From Candidatus Gastranaerophilales bacterium (GTDB lineage: Bacteria; Cyanobacteriota; Vampirovibrionia; Gastranaerophilales; Gastranaerophilaceae), in NCBI GenBank assembly GCA_944327225.1, contig CALVGZ010000020.1, positions 1-34,556 of the forward strand: a stretch of 34,556 nt of DNA, read 5' to 3'. The translations under genes and the position numbers were made by a program. The notes under the pieces were generated by a model that was given only the letters and a program-made list of their open reading frames with translations, was not told where the DNA came from and ran no database searches. Numbering within the stretch: position 1 is the first letter of the stretch; each line of letters starts with the position of its first letter. Positions 7,206-15,329 of this stretch are shown here, piece after piece.

Positions 7206-8552
7206 ATGAACGAAGAATTAGAATACAAAATTCATAATCTAAAACAAAAAGCATTTGCAACAATCGAAAATGCCAATTTATATAAATACAAAGGTGTTGT
7301 ATCTAAACTTCTGGGTTTAACGGTTGAAGTTAAACTGCCGGGACTTAAAATCGGAGACTTGTGTTACATTCAAACATATACAGGTGAAAAAAAAGCTGCG
7401 GAAGTCCAAGCCTTCAAGGGTGATGTCGCTCAATTATTGCTTTTATATGATGGCGAAGGAATAGGGCAAGGTTCTCTTGTAGAATCAACGGGAGCACCAA
7501 TTCTTTTTCCGGTCGGGGATTTTTTATTGGGTCGTCTCGTTAATCCTTTGGGAGAACCCATGGATTCAAAGCCTCTTAATTTAACAAATGCAAAATATAT
7601 GAATATTAACGGAACAATTCCAGATGCTTTCCACAGACCCATTATTACAGAACAAATATCAACCGGAATAAGAGCAATAGATGGTCTTTTAACCATGGGG
7701 ACAGGTCAACGTATGGGTCTTTTTGCTGGTTCAGGTGTCGGAAAGTCAACACTCCTTGGTATGATTGCGAGAAACTCTGATGCTGATGTAAATGTTGTAG
7801 CCCTAATTGGTGAACGTGGAAGAGAAGTTAAAGAATTCATAGTTGACGCCCTTCAAGAAGAAGGCATGAAAAAATCTGTAATAGTCTGTGCAACAGGAGA
7901 CCAGCCACCCTTAATCAGAATGAAATGCTTACTTGCAGCAACAACTGTGTGTGAATATTTTAGAGATCAAGGCAAAAAAGTTTTTTTAATGACGGATACA
8001 ATAACCCGTTGTGCTATGGCAGGTCGTGAAGTAGGCTTATCATTAGGTGAACCCCCAACTATGAAAGGCTATCCACCCAGTATTTTTTCTTGGCTACAAA
8101 GAGCACTTGAAAGAACGGGTAATTCTGAAAAAGGCTCTGTTACGGCACTTTATACGGTGTTAATGGAAGGAGACGATATAACAGACCCTATTGTTGACAT
8201 TGTAAGAGGTATTGTAGACGGTCATATTTTTCTTTCAAGAAAAGTTGCAGAACAAAATCATTATCCGGCTATAGATGCACTTGGCTCAATTTCAAGGTTA
8301 ATGAGTGCCATTGCAGACCCTGAGCACAAAGAAGCCGCGGGCAAAATGAGAAATTTAATGGCTCTGTATCGTGAAAATAAAGATTTAATCGATGTCGGCA
8401 TGTATCAAATGGGAACAAACCCTAAACTGGATGTCGCAATTGAGCTTATGCCCCAGATTAATGCTTTTTTACAACAAAAAACAACTGATATCGTATCAAT
8501 GAAAACAACAATTCAAACTCTTAAAGATATGATGAGAAACGTTGAACTATGA
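7206..8552 (+). CDS. fliI: FliI/SctN-type secretion ATPase
   Basis: The hexameric ATPase that energises export through flagellar or type III secretion systems, related to F1-ATPase beta. 448 residues, full length. N-terminal beta-barrel (to about 90), Walker A in GLFAGSGVGKST (about 172-183), LIGERGREVKEF, Walker B region VFLMTDTITRCAMAGREVGL, then LGEPPTMKGYPPSIF, a FliI/SctN signature. The MEGDDITDPIVDIVRGIVDGHIFLSR stretch is also family-typical. The ATG at 7206 is preferred to the TTG at 7203. No other flagellar or secretion gene is adjacent: neighbours are pxpA (divergent) and an isomerase (convergent, 2 bp from its stop). Flagellar and type III versions cannot be separated by sequence reading alone. 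Confidence 0.92.
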   Translation: MNEELEYKIHNLKQKAFATIENANLYKYKGVVSKLLGLTVEVKLPGLKIGDLCYIQTYTGEKKAAEVQAFKGDVAQLLLLYDGEGIGQGSLVESTGAPILFPVGDFLLGRLVNPLGEPMDSKPLNLTNAKYMNINGTIPDAFHRPIITEQISTGIRAIDGLLTMGTGQRMGLFAGSGVGKSTLLGMIARNSDADVNVVALIGERGREVKEFIVDALQEEGMKKSVIVCATGDQPPLIRMKCLLAATTVCEYFRDQGKKVFLMTDTITRCAMAGREVGLSLGEPPTMKGYPPSIFSWLQRALERTGNSEKGSVTALYTVLMEGDDITDPIVDIVRGIVDGHIFLSRKVAEQNHYPAIDALGSISRLMSAIADPEHKEAAGKMRNLMALYRENKDLIDVGMYQMGTNPKLDVAIELMPQINAFLQQKTTDIVSMKTTIQTLKDMMRNVEL

Positions 8553-8554
8553 TT

Positions 8555-9367
8555 TTAACAATACTCAAGCCCTATTTCATTACATAAAGAATTGAAATAC
8601 TCGACAGATTCAATTAATTCCTCTTTATCAAATATCTCAAATGTAATTGTAGGGTACAAATGTAATTCTTTTAAAGTAGTTAATATCGACTTTATGTCAA
8701 TACTACCTTTTAAAAGACTTGAATGCGAATCTTCCTCTTTGAAATTATTATGAAAATGCATGTGTTTTAGCATAATCCCATAATCTTTAATCCAGTTAGA
8801 AGGCAAAATATCCGAATGTAAATTACAATGACCTATATCAATAGTTGCTCCAAAATAAGGTGAATTAATTGCCGCAATAAGATTTCTTATAAAATCAGAG
8901 TTAGGTTCATGGACATTTTCAATAGTAAGAATTATTCCCAATCGTTCAAAATTTTTAATAAATTCTTTAAAAAATTCTATATTTTTAAGAAAAAACATCT
9001 CCTTATATTGTTTATGTTTTAAAAGATTATTATAACAAGTATGAAAAACAACGGTTGAAACATCAAAAATTTCAGCTAATTCAAGACTTTGAAAATATCT
9101 TTTTTTGCTTATTTCAGATATCAGCGGATCTTTTGCAGCTATATTCAAATTTGAAAAAAAACCATGAAGGGTCACTTCGTTGTCAAAATCATCCAAAATT
9201 GCCTTATATTCTATCTTATTTTTTTCATAATTATTTTCAAAATCCGCCAATCTTCCAAAACGTGAAATCTCAATTCCACAACCCAATTCTGAAGCAATAT
9301 TACATGCCTGTCTAAAATCATGATATGATACGGTTGAAGATATAAATCTTTGTAATTTATTTTTCAT
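8555..9367 (-). CDS. Sugar-phosphate isomerase/epimerase-like TIM barrel (AP endonuclease family 2)
   Basis: A 270-residue TIM-barrel protein of the xylose isomerase-like/endonuclease IV superfamily. Candidate metal ligands in the family order are Glu in LTIENVHEP, Asp/His in ATIDIGHCN, His in KHMHFHNN and Glu in TFEIFD. The HTCYNN segment is another strand-end motif. Substrate unknown. An ATG at 9367 or the adjacent GTG at 9370 is chosen, not the ATG at 9394, because a TATAAT box (9382-9377) lies between them. From that box the GTG is 6 nt away and the ATG 9 nt, so a leaderless message is likely. It converges with the FliI-type gene and diverges from a small zinc-ribbon gene. Confidence 0.82.
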   Translation of the reverse strand: MKNKLQRFISSTVSYHDFRQACNIASELGCGIEISRFGRLADFENNYEKNKIEYKAILDDFDNEVTLHGFFSNLNIAAKDPLISEISKKRYFQSLELAEIFDVSTVVFHTCYNNLLKHKQYKEMFFLKNIEFFKEFIKNFERLGIILTIENVHEPNSDFIRNLIAAINSPYFGATIDIGHCNLHSDILPSNWIKDYGIMLKHMHFHNNFKEEDSHSSLLKGSIDIKSILTTLKELHLYPTITFEIFDKEELIESVEYFNSLCNEIGLEYC

Positions 9368-9373
9368 CACAAC

Positions 9374-9387
9374 TAAATTATAATTTA
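9374..9387. promoter_or_regulatory. Palindromic shared -10 region for divergent genes
   Basis: TAAATTATAATTTA is a perfect 14-bp palindrome. It contains TATAAT on the plus strand (9379-9384) and on the minus strand (9382-9377). The minus gene starts 6-9 nt from its box and the plus gene starts 21 nt from its box. No good -35 was seen for either. Confidence 0.5.
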
Positions 9388-9405
9388 AAAACACTGAATT
9401 TTAAA

Positions 9406-9606
9406 ATGTATATAATTGAATTATTTTTAAAACTAAAAAACGATATAAAAAACAAAAAACCAAAAAATAATCCTTCCAAAAAAGAAGAAATCGAAAAATG
9501 TAATCATCTTTTTGTTCCGATTGATTCGACAGGAAGAATTTTAGCTTGTTCAAAATGTGGCGAAATTTACAAATTAAAAAAAGGAGAAATTAATCCTTTT
9601 AAATAA
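9406..9606 (+). CDS. Small zinc-ribbon-like protein
   Basis: 66 residues with a Lys/Asn-rich N-terminal half and a C-terminal metal-site pattern. C32-x-H34 and C48-x-x-C51 (CNH ... CSKC) fit a zinc ribbon or knuckle, with GRILACSKCGEIYKL as the second half. Basic overall. Function unknown: it could bind nucleic acid or a partner protein. It is transcribed divergently from the isomerase gene from the shared palindromic -10 region. No clear ribosome site precedes the ATG (AATTTTAAAATG). No recognisable terminator follows. Confidence 0.65.
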   Translation: MYIIELFLKLKNDIKNKKPKNNPSKKEEIEKCNHLFVPIDSTGRILACSKCGEIYKLKKGEINPFK

Positions 9607-9772
9607 CCTGTCATTATACCATAAAATCACAAAAAACTCGAGAAAATCGCTGTATTTTTATAAGTCCTTACAAATTTTCAGTCAAAAACGAGCTTTTAAA
9701 GTAAAGACCTGCTATATTATATATGTTTAATTGTATTCAAAGGAGGGATGGTCTAGGCAAGCTAAAAAGAAC

Positions 9773-10462
9773 TTAATTTAACAAATCAGGGCGCCTTGTT
9801 TTTGTTCTTTTAATACTTTCTTGTCTTCTATATTCTTCGATTTCCTTGTGATTCCCATTTAATAAAACCTCTGGAACCTTAAAACCTAAATATTCTCTTG
9901 GCTTTGTATAGTGCGGGTATTCCAACAAACCGTTCAATCCATCCGAAAAACTATCATTATGTGCGGATTCATCTTTACCTAAATAATCTTTTATATTTCT
10001 TGAAATACTGTCAATTAAAACCAAACAAGCAAGCTCACCACCTGTTAAAACATAATCTCCGATTGAAATTTCTCTGGGTTTCAATCCGAATCTTATTCTT
10101 TCGTCAAACCCTTCGTAATGTCCGCAAAGAAAAATTATCTGCTCATTTTTAGATAGCTCTTTTGCTATTTTTTGATTAAATTTCTCTCCTTGCGGCGAAA
10201 GCATAATAAATTCATATTTTTCTTTTGTCTCAATTTTTTTAATACTATTATAACAATCAAAAATAGGTTGACACATTAATACCATACCTTCTCCGCCGCC
10301 ATAGGGAGTATCATCAACTTTTTTATGTTTATCTTTTGAAAAATCTCTGGGATTATAAGTATTTACGGATATTATTCCTTTTTCAATTCCTCTTTTAGTA
10401 ATTGATTGAGAACAATAAGATTTAATTATCTCAGGAAAAAGTGTAATAACATCGTATCTCAA
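9773..10462 (-). CDS. trmD: tRNA (guanine37-N1)-methyltransferase
   Basis: Methylates G37 of tRNAs reading CNN codons, with S-adenosylmethionine, which prevents +1 frameshifting; essential in most bacteria. 229 residues, full length. The SPOUT knot is visible: TLFPEII at the N-terminus, VDDTPYGGGEGMV, IMLSPQGEKFNQ, FLCGHYEGFDERI and SIGDYVLTGGELA. The C-terminal segment GLLEYPHYTKP and RRPDLL match the family. The ATG overlaps the rimM stop by 4 bp (translational coupling), the usual rimM-trmD order. Last gene of the lysA-cdaA-pcrA-rimM-trmD string. rplS, often next, is absent here. Confidence 0.97.
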   Translation of the reverse strand: MRYDVITLFPEIIKSYCSQSITKRGIEKGIISVNTYNPRDFSKDKHKKVDDTPYGGGEGMVLMCQPIFDCYNSIKKIETKEKYEFIMLSPQGEKFNQKIAKELSKNEQIIFLCGHYEGFDERIRFGLKPREISIGDYVLTGGELACLVLIDSISRNIKDYLGKDESAHNDSFSDGLNGLLEYPHYTKPREYLGFKVPEVLLNGNHKEIEEYRRQESIKRTKTRRPDLLN

Positions 10463-10971
10463 CTTAAAAGCCCCTCTATAGGTTTTATTACAATTTTTTT
10501 ATTTTTAACATCTACAACAGGGAAAAACTCATCCACAAAAGGAACAATATCAATTTGACCCAAATAATTTTTTATATTTAACAAATCTTGCGAAGAATTA
10601 AATGAAATATTTACAACCTCGCCGATTTTTTCACCATCTTCTTTATATACAAAACATCCAACTAAATCCGAAATTAAATATTCATTTTTATCAAGTTTTT
10701 TTATTACTTCGGATTTTAAAACAAAAATTCTTTGTCCTTTATATTTAATAAGTTCGTTAATGTCGTTAATTTGAGCAAATTTTACAATAGCAAAATTTTT
10801 ATGAAATCTCACTTGTTGAATATCAAGCTCACGTTTTGAAATATCATCAGCAAGAATTACCTTCTTTGCGTTTTTAAGTTGATTTTGATTATCATATCCG
10901 ACTTTTGCTTCGCCTTTTATTCCAAAAAAATTTGTAATTTTACCTATTGAAATATAATCTTCATTTTCCAT
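10459..10971 (-). CDS. rimM: 16S rRNA processing protein RimM
   Basis: A 30S maturation factor that binds ribosomal protein S19. 170 residues, usual length. The N-terminal RimM barrel starts SIGKITNFFGIKGEAKV. The C-terminal PRC-barrel is represented by YLISDLVGCFVYKEDGEKIGEVV and the closing IDIVPFVDEFFPVVDVKNKK. The ATG at 10971 lies 6 nt after a TGTTATAAT extended -10, with no ribosome site, so rimM-trmD can probably be transcribed from an internal promoter as a leaderless message. The same genes also follow the helicase gene by 23 nt. Overlaps trmD by 4 bp. rpsP, a frequent neighbour, is absent. Confidence 0.95.
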   Translation of the reverse strand: MENEDYISIGKITNFFGIKGEAKVGYDNQNQLKNAKKVILADDISKRELDIQQVRFHKNFAIVKFAQINDINELIKYKGQRIFVLKSEVIKKLDKNEYLISDLVGCFVYKEDGEKIGEVVNISFNSSQDLLNIKNYLGQIDIVPFVDEFFPVVDVKNKKIVIKPIEGLLS

Positions 10972-10977
10972 AGAAAA

Positions 10978-10986
10978 ATTATAACA
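10978..10986 (-). promoter_or_regulatory. Extended -10 (TGTTATAAT) before rimM
   Basis: Minus strand TG-T-TATAAT, with TATAAT at 10983-10978, exactly 6 nt before the rimM ATG. It lies between the helicase stop and rimM, so it would be an internal promoter of the operon. Confidence 0.55.
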
Positions 10987-10994
10987 TAAAATCT

Positions 10995-13007
10995 TTAAGC
11001 TTCTTCTTCAATATCCCAAGGCTCAAGCAAATTTTCATCTATATCATCCAAAAATCTTGAAGGTTTTGAAAGAATCATACCTGTTGCATAATCATACATA
11101 TCAATAGGATAACTTATAAATAAATCAGATTTTGCCCTTGTGGTTGCAACATACATAAGTCTGAGTTCTTCGTCCAATTCTTCAACGGAATTAAATGAAT
11201 ATGCACTTGGAAAACGCCCGTCAACCGCACCAATTATAAAAACACTGTTCCATTCAAGCCCTTTTGCACTATGGATAGTAGAAATAGTTAAACAATCATC
11301 TTTAATATTTCTTTTATACATTCCTTCAACACTTGCTTCCGGAGGCTCAAGAGCTAAATCAGACAAAAAAGAATCTAATTTTTTATATTGCCTCGATAAA
11401 TACAAAAAATGTTCTAAATCCTTTTCACGTTTTTGCCAATCATCATATTTTTCTTTTAATATCGGTTTATAATATGAAACAATGCTTTCAGTTATTTTTT
11501 GTAAATCATCTTCCGTATTTATATTTGACAAAACATCAAATAAAGGTTTAATTGAATTTTTATACTTAACTTCAAGCAATTTATAATCATAAATTCCATC
11601 TTGAACTATAGGAATTATTGAATTTACGGCTTTCGCACCTATTCCCTTTAAAAGCAATAAAATTCGATTTAAACTAACCGTATCATCAGGATTTAAAATC
11701 ACCCTTAAATGTGCAATTATATCTTTAATGTGAGCAGAGTCCATAAATTTAGGACCACCGAATTTTTGATATGGAATATTTGCCTTTGAAAGCTCGATTT
11801 CAAGATTATAACTCATTCTTGCGTTTCTTATCAAAACACAAATATCATTTAAAGATACGTCTTCATCCAAAAGTTCAAGTATTTTCTGGCAAACAAATTC
11901 TGCTTCAATTTGGGAATTTTTAGCTCTTATTATAGCCGGTTTTCTGTCATTAACAATCTTGGAAAAAAGCTTTTTTTGATAGCCTTCTTTAGCTTTTGAA
12001 ATTATTACATTTGTCAAATTTAAGATATTTTGGCTTGAACGATAATTTTGCTCCAATTTAATTATCTTTACATCTTTGAATATATTTGGAAAATCAAGAA
12101 TATTTTTATAATTTGCTCCTCTAAAAGCATATATACTTTGAGAATCATCTCCAACTGCCATAACATTATTATGCTCGCTTGCCAAAAGCTTAATTATATC
12201 GGCTTGTAACGTATTAGTGTCTTGATATTCATCAATCATAATATATTTATATTGATTTGAAAGTTTTTTTCTTATATTTTCATTTTCCGATAATAAAAAT
12301 TTTAAATATAAAAGTAAATCATCATAGTCTAAAAGCGACTTTTCACGCTTATATTTTACATAAGCCTTTTGAATTTCAATTATTTTATCTTCAACTTCAA
12401 CAAAATTAAAATATTCTTTTTCAATAAGTTCTTTTACGGGCATTTCCTTGTTGACGCTTTTTGAATATATTTCAAGAATTGTTGCTTTCTTTGGAAAACG
12501 TTTTTCTTTTTTAGGATACAATAGCCCTGTTATATGCTGTATGACATCTTCAGAATCCGATTGATCCATTATTGTAAAATTATTCTTTAAACCCAAAAAC
12601 TTAGAATAACGCCTTAAAATCATATTTGAAAAACTGTGAAAAGTACCGCCGGCTACGTTTTCACATCTGTCATCAAGAACAAGAGAAGCTCTATTTAACA
12701 TTTCTGCACTTGCTTTTTTTGTAAACGTAAGAAGCAATATATTTTCAGGATTAATACCATCTTCAATTAAACGAGCAGTCCTATAAGTAAGAGTTTTAGT
12801 TTTGCCGCTACCTGCACCTGCAATGACTAAATAAGCTCCTTCTTTTGCTATAACGGCTTCTAATTGTTTTTGGTTTAATTCATTTTTATAATCAACTTTA
12901 TAGTCTTTTTTTACGTTCGTTCTTTTTTTTAAAACAAATTTTTTTCTTATAACTGTTGAATTTTCTTCTTTATTTATTTCATTTTCTAACTGCACAATTT
13001 CATCCAT
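10995..13007 (-). CDS. pcrA: UvrD/PcrA-like ATP-dependent DNA helicase (SF1)
   Basis: A 3'-5' DNA helicase of the UvrD/PcrA/Rep group, acting in repair and replication restart. 670 residues, a little short for PcrA (about 720-740). All motifs are present: Q motif LNQKQLEAV, Walker A AGAGSGKT (63-70), LLLTFTKKASAEM, DEYQDT (II), GDDSQSIYAFRGA (III), LEQNYRSS (IV), STIHSAKGLEW (V) and LMYVATTRAK (VI). The first 40 residues are a charged extension. The C-terminal tail ends soon after motif VI, so the RNA polymerase-binding tail of PcrA seems absent. 12 nt separate it from cdaA and 23 nt from rimM. The gene name is by similarity; it could be a Rep/UvrD paralogue. Confidence 0.93.
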   Translation of the reverse strand: MDEIVQLENEINKEENSTVIRKKFVLKKRTNVKKDYKVDYKNELNQKQLEAVIAKEGAYLVIAGAGSGKTKTLTYRTARLIEDGINPENILLLTFTKKASAEMLNRASLVLDDRCENVAGGTFHSFSNMILRRYSKFLGLKNNFTIMDQSDSEDVIQHITGLLYPKKEKRFPKKATILEIYSKSVNKEMPVKELIEKEYFNFVEVEDKIIEIQKAYVKYKREKSLLDYDDLLLYLKFLLSENENIRKKLSNQYKYIMIDEYQDTNTLQADIIKLLASEHNNVMAVGDDSQSIYAFRGANYKNILDFPNIFKDVKIIKLEQNYRSSQNILNLTNVIISKAKEGYQKKLFSKIVNDRKPAIIRAKNSQIEAEFVCQKILELLDEDVSLNDICVLIRNARMSYNLEIELSKANIPYQKFGGPKFMDSAHIKDIIAHLRVILNPDDTVSLNRILLLLKGIGAKAVNSIIPIVQDGIYDYKLLEVKYKNSIKPLFDVLSNINTEDDLQKITESIVSYYKPILKEKYDDWQKREKDLEHFLYLSRQYKKLDSFLSDLALEPPEASVEGMYKRNIKDDCLTISTIHSAKGLEWNSVFIIGAVDGRFPSAYSFNSVEELDEELRLMYVATTRAKSDLFISYPIDMYDYATGMILSKPSRFLDDIDENLLEPWDIEEEA

Positions 13008-13019
13008 AGAAACTTTATT

Positions 13020-13931
13020 TTAATTATTCTTACCGAAAATATTGTCAAATTTTATAAAACTTTTTTCACTTGAAGATTTTTCTTCCTGTTTATAACCCAA
13101 AATTCTTACCAAATCACTTTTCAATTTGCCCAAATCTTCATACTTTTTCAATATTCCGTCTATTGCGACCGACACATCGCCTGTTTCTTCCGATACAACA
13201 ATACAAGCACAATCAGGATAAACTTCAGATACCCCAATTGCAGCTCTATGTCGAGTTCCATATCTCCAAGATAACTTAGGATCTTCTGTTAAAGGTAACA
13301 ACACTCCAGCAGAAATTATTTTATCATCACGAATAACTACAGCACCATCATGCAAAGGAGTTTTTGGAAAAAATATAGTCAATAAAAGCTCCTGCGATAT
13401 ATCAGCATTAAGCTTTACCCCAACATCAGATTGAGCTAAAGATGTTTTATCTTTTTGAAGAACAATTAAACCGCCTGTTTTTGATTTTGACATATATTTT
13501 ATTGCTTCAATTAATTCTTTAGCAACATCAATTTTTTTAGCATTATCAAAATCATCAGCATTGCTCATAAAAAGTTTTTCAAATAAATTCCCCTGCCCTA
13601 TATAGCCTAAAAAACGCCTCAACTCGGGCTGAAATATAACAATTAAAGCAAAGGCAACAATGGAAACCAGAGTTTTTAAAAATACACCAAATATATTTAA
13701 ATTAATTCTAATTAAAAGCTCGGATATTCCCCACATAACAACCAAAGTTAAAGAACCTCTGACAAGATTTTCACTTTGTGTACCCTTAATAAATCTGCAA
13801 TACAAATAATACAGTATAAAAGCAAGAACACAAATTTCAAATATATTAATTACAAGGGCAACCCTATCCATTCCCTTAAAAAAATGCTGTATTTGAGCCA
13901 TTAACATTATATCGAAATTTGTAAAATTCAT
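13020..13931 (-). CDS. cdaA: Diadenylate cyclase CdaA (membrane c-di-AMP synthase)
   Basis: Makes c-di-AMP from two ATP; in other bacteria this messenger controls potassium, osmotic balance and the cell wall. 303 residues. Three membrane segments (about 24-46, 57-78, 84-101) are followed by the DAC domain. That domain carries GGLIVLQK, the catalytic DGA (195-197) in PLHDGAVVI, and the RHR (227-229) in RYGTRHRAA. A C-terminal tail of about 50 residues is not typical of the core. No cdaR or glmM is adjacent. It lies between lysA (10 nt) and the helicase (12 nt) in one operon. AAGG is close to the ATG. Confidence 0.95.
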   Translation of the reverse strand: MNFTNFDIMLMAQIQHFFKGMDRVALVINIFEICVLAFILYYLYCRFIKGTQSENLVRGSLTLVVMWGISELLIRINLNIFGVFLKTLVSIVAFALIVIFQPELRRFLGYIGQGNLFEKLFMSNADDFDNAKKIDVAKELIEAIKYMSKSKTGGLIVLQKDKTSLAQSDVGVKLNADISQELLLTIFFPKTPLHDGAVVIRDDKIISAGVLLPLTEDPKLSWRYGTRHRAAIGVSEVYPDCACIVVSEETGDVSVAIDGILKKYEDLGKLKSDLVRILGYKQEEKSSSEKSFIKFDNIFGKNN

Positions 13932-13941
13932 TTTCCAACCT

Positions 13942-15255
13942 CTACAAAACTACATCATTCTCAACAAGCTGTTGCAATGTCTGCCTTCTTACTATTATAT
14001 CCGATTTTCCTTCATTTATTAATACCATAGCCGGCTTTAATACACCATTATAATTAGACGACATTGAATAACAATATGCACCTGTAGCATATAAACACAA
14101 TGTGTCGCCTGCTTTTGGCGAATTAAGTTCAATATCTTTAATTAAAATATCCCCTGATTCACAAAATTTTCCCGCTACTGTAACCTTTTCAGGATTATAT
14201 CCTTCTTTTTTATTTACAATTTCAGCATAATATTCAGCACAATACATTGAAGGACGAGGATTATCTGCCATTCCGCCATCAACCGAAATATATTTTCTTA
14301 TTCCTTCTATATTTTTAGAAGCTCCTATTGTATAAAGAGTAACTCCCGCAGTTGCGACCAAAGAACGTCCGGGTTCAATATATAAAACAGGTTCACTTAA
14401 TTCGTACAAAGCACAATATTTTTCAATTGCTTTAATTGTGATTTCTGCAACTTCATATACGTTAGGGGGGGCATCACTTTCAACATAAGTTATTCCAAGA
14501 CCGCCACCAATATTAACTTCATTTAACTCTATATTAAATTTATCTTTAATTCTTCTGATTTCTTTCAATAAAACTTCAATTTCATCTTCAAAAATTTTAG
14601 TTTCAAAAATTTGTGAACCTACATGAGCATGAAGTCCTTTTAAATCAAGATTTTTATACTGTTTTTGAATTAAATCAATCGCTTCATCAATCATGTGCAA
14701 ATCAAATCCGAATTTTGAATCCAATTGACCTGTTTGTATATATTCGTGCGTATGACATTCAATCCCTGGAGTAATTCTTAATAAAATCTTTTGAACCTTA
14801 TTCATTTTTTTTGCTATATTATCTAAAAGCTCAAGCTCATAAAAATTATCTACACTGACTCTTGCAATATTATTTAGAACAGCATATTCAAGTTCGTCAC
14901 AGCCTTTATTGTTTCCGTTAAAAGTTGCATGTGATAAATCTATTCCGGCATTTTTTAATATATACATCTCCCCCAAAGACACAACATCAAAACCAAAACC
15001 AAGTTTATAAAAAATTGAAGCTATGGCAGATGTCATAAGTGCCTTTGAGGCATACATCATTCTTGTATTTTTATAATTTGAAAAGGCTTGTTTATAATCA
15101 TTCGCCATTTTTTCAAGCGTAACTCTATCCATAACATATAAAGGAGTTGAATATTTTTCTGCTAATTCAACCAAATCACAACCTGAAATTTCAATATTAC
15201 CCTTACTGTTAACTTTTGTATTAAGTGGTTTAATATTCTGGTTTACAAAACCCAT
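13942..15255 (-). CDS. lysA: Diaminopimelate decarboxylase
   Basis: A PLP enzyme that converts meso-diaminopimelate to lysine, the last step of the DAP pathway. 437 residues. The PLP lysine is in MYASKALMT (about residue 70). HAHVGSQI, NIGGGLGITY, YIEPGRSLVA, DGGMADNPRPSMY and CESGDIL are all present. The start at 15255 has AAGGAG 13 nt upstream, a long spacing, and a TATAAT directly before the ATG; no better start is seen. A TGTTATAAT box lies 36 nt upstream. Head of the lysA-cdaA-pcrA-rimM-trmD operon and divergent from perM across only 74 bp, too short for a lysine riboswitch. Confidence 0.96.
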   Translation of the reverse strand: MGFVNQNIKPLNTKVNSKGNIEISGCDLVELAEKYSTPLYVMDRVTLEKMANDYKQAFSNYKNTRMMYASKALMTSAIASIFYKLGFGFDVVSLGEMYILKNAGIDLSHATFNGNNKGCDELEYAVLNNIARVSVDNFYELELLDNIAKKMNKVQKILLRITPGIECHTHEYIQTGQLDSKFGFDLHMIDEAIDLIQKQYKNLDLKGLHAHVGSQIFETKIFEDEIEVLLKEIRRIKDKFNIELNEVNIGGGLGITYVESDAPPNVYEVAEITIKAIEKYCALYELSEPVLYIEPGRSLVATAGVTLYTIGASKNIEGIRKYISVDGGMADNPRPSMYCAEYYAEIVNKKEGYNPEKVTVAGKFCESGDILIKDIELNSPKAGDTLCLYATGAYCYSMSSNYNGVLKPAMVLINEGKSDIIVRRQTLQQLVENDVVL

Positions 15256-15291
15256 ATTATACTATTTACTCCTTGCTTATTTTCTTAAAGA

Positions 15292-15300
15292 ATTATAACA
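15292..15300 (-). promoter_or_regulatory. Extended -10 (TGTTATAAT) upstream of lysA
   Basis: Minus strand TG-T-TATAAT in nearly the same sequence context as the box before rimM. It would give a leader of about 30 nt containing AAGGAG before the lysA ATG. Confidence 0.45.
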
Positions 15301-15329
15301 TAAAGATAAACAAGCTAAAGGAGTTTTCA

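Noticed and set aside
15256-15329. Lysine riboswitch upstream of lysA
   Set aside because: Only 74 bp separate lysA and perM, too short for the aptamer.
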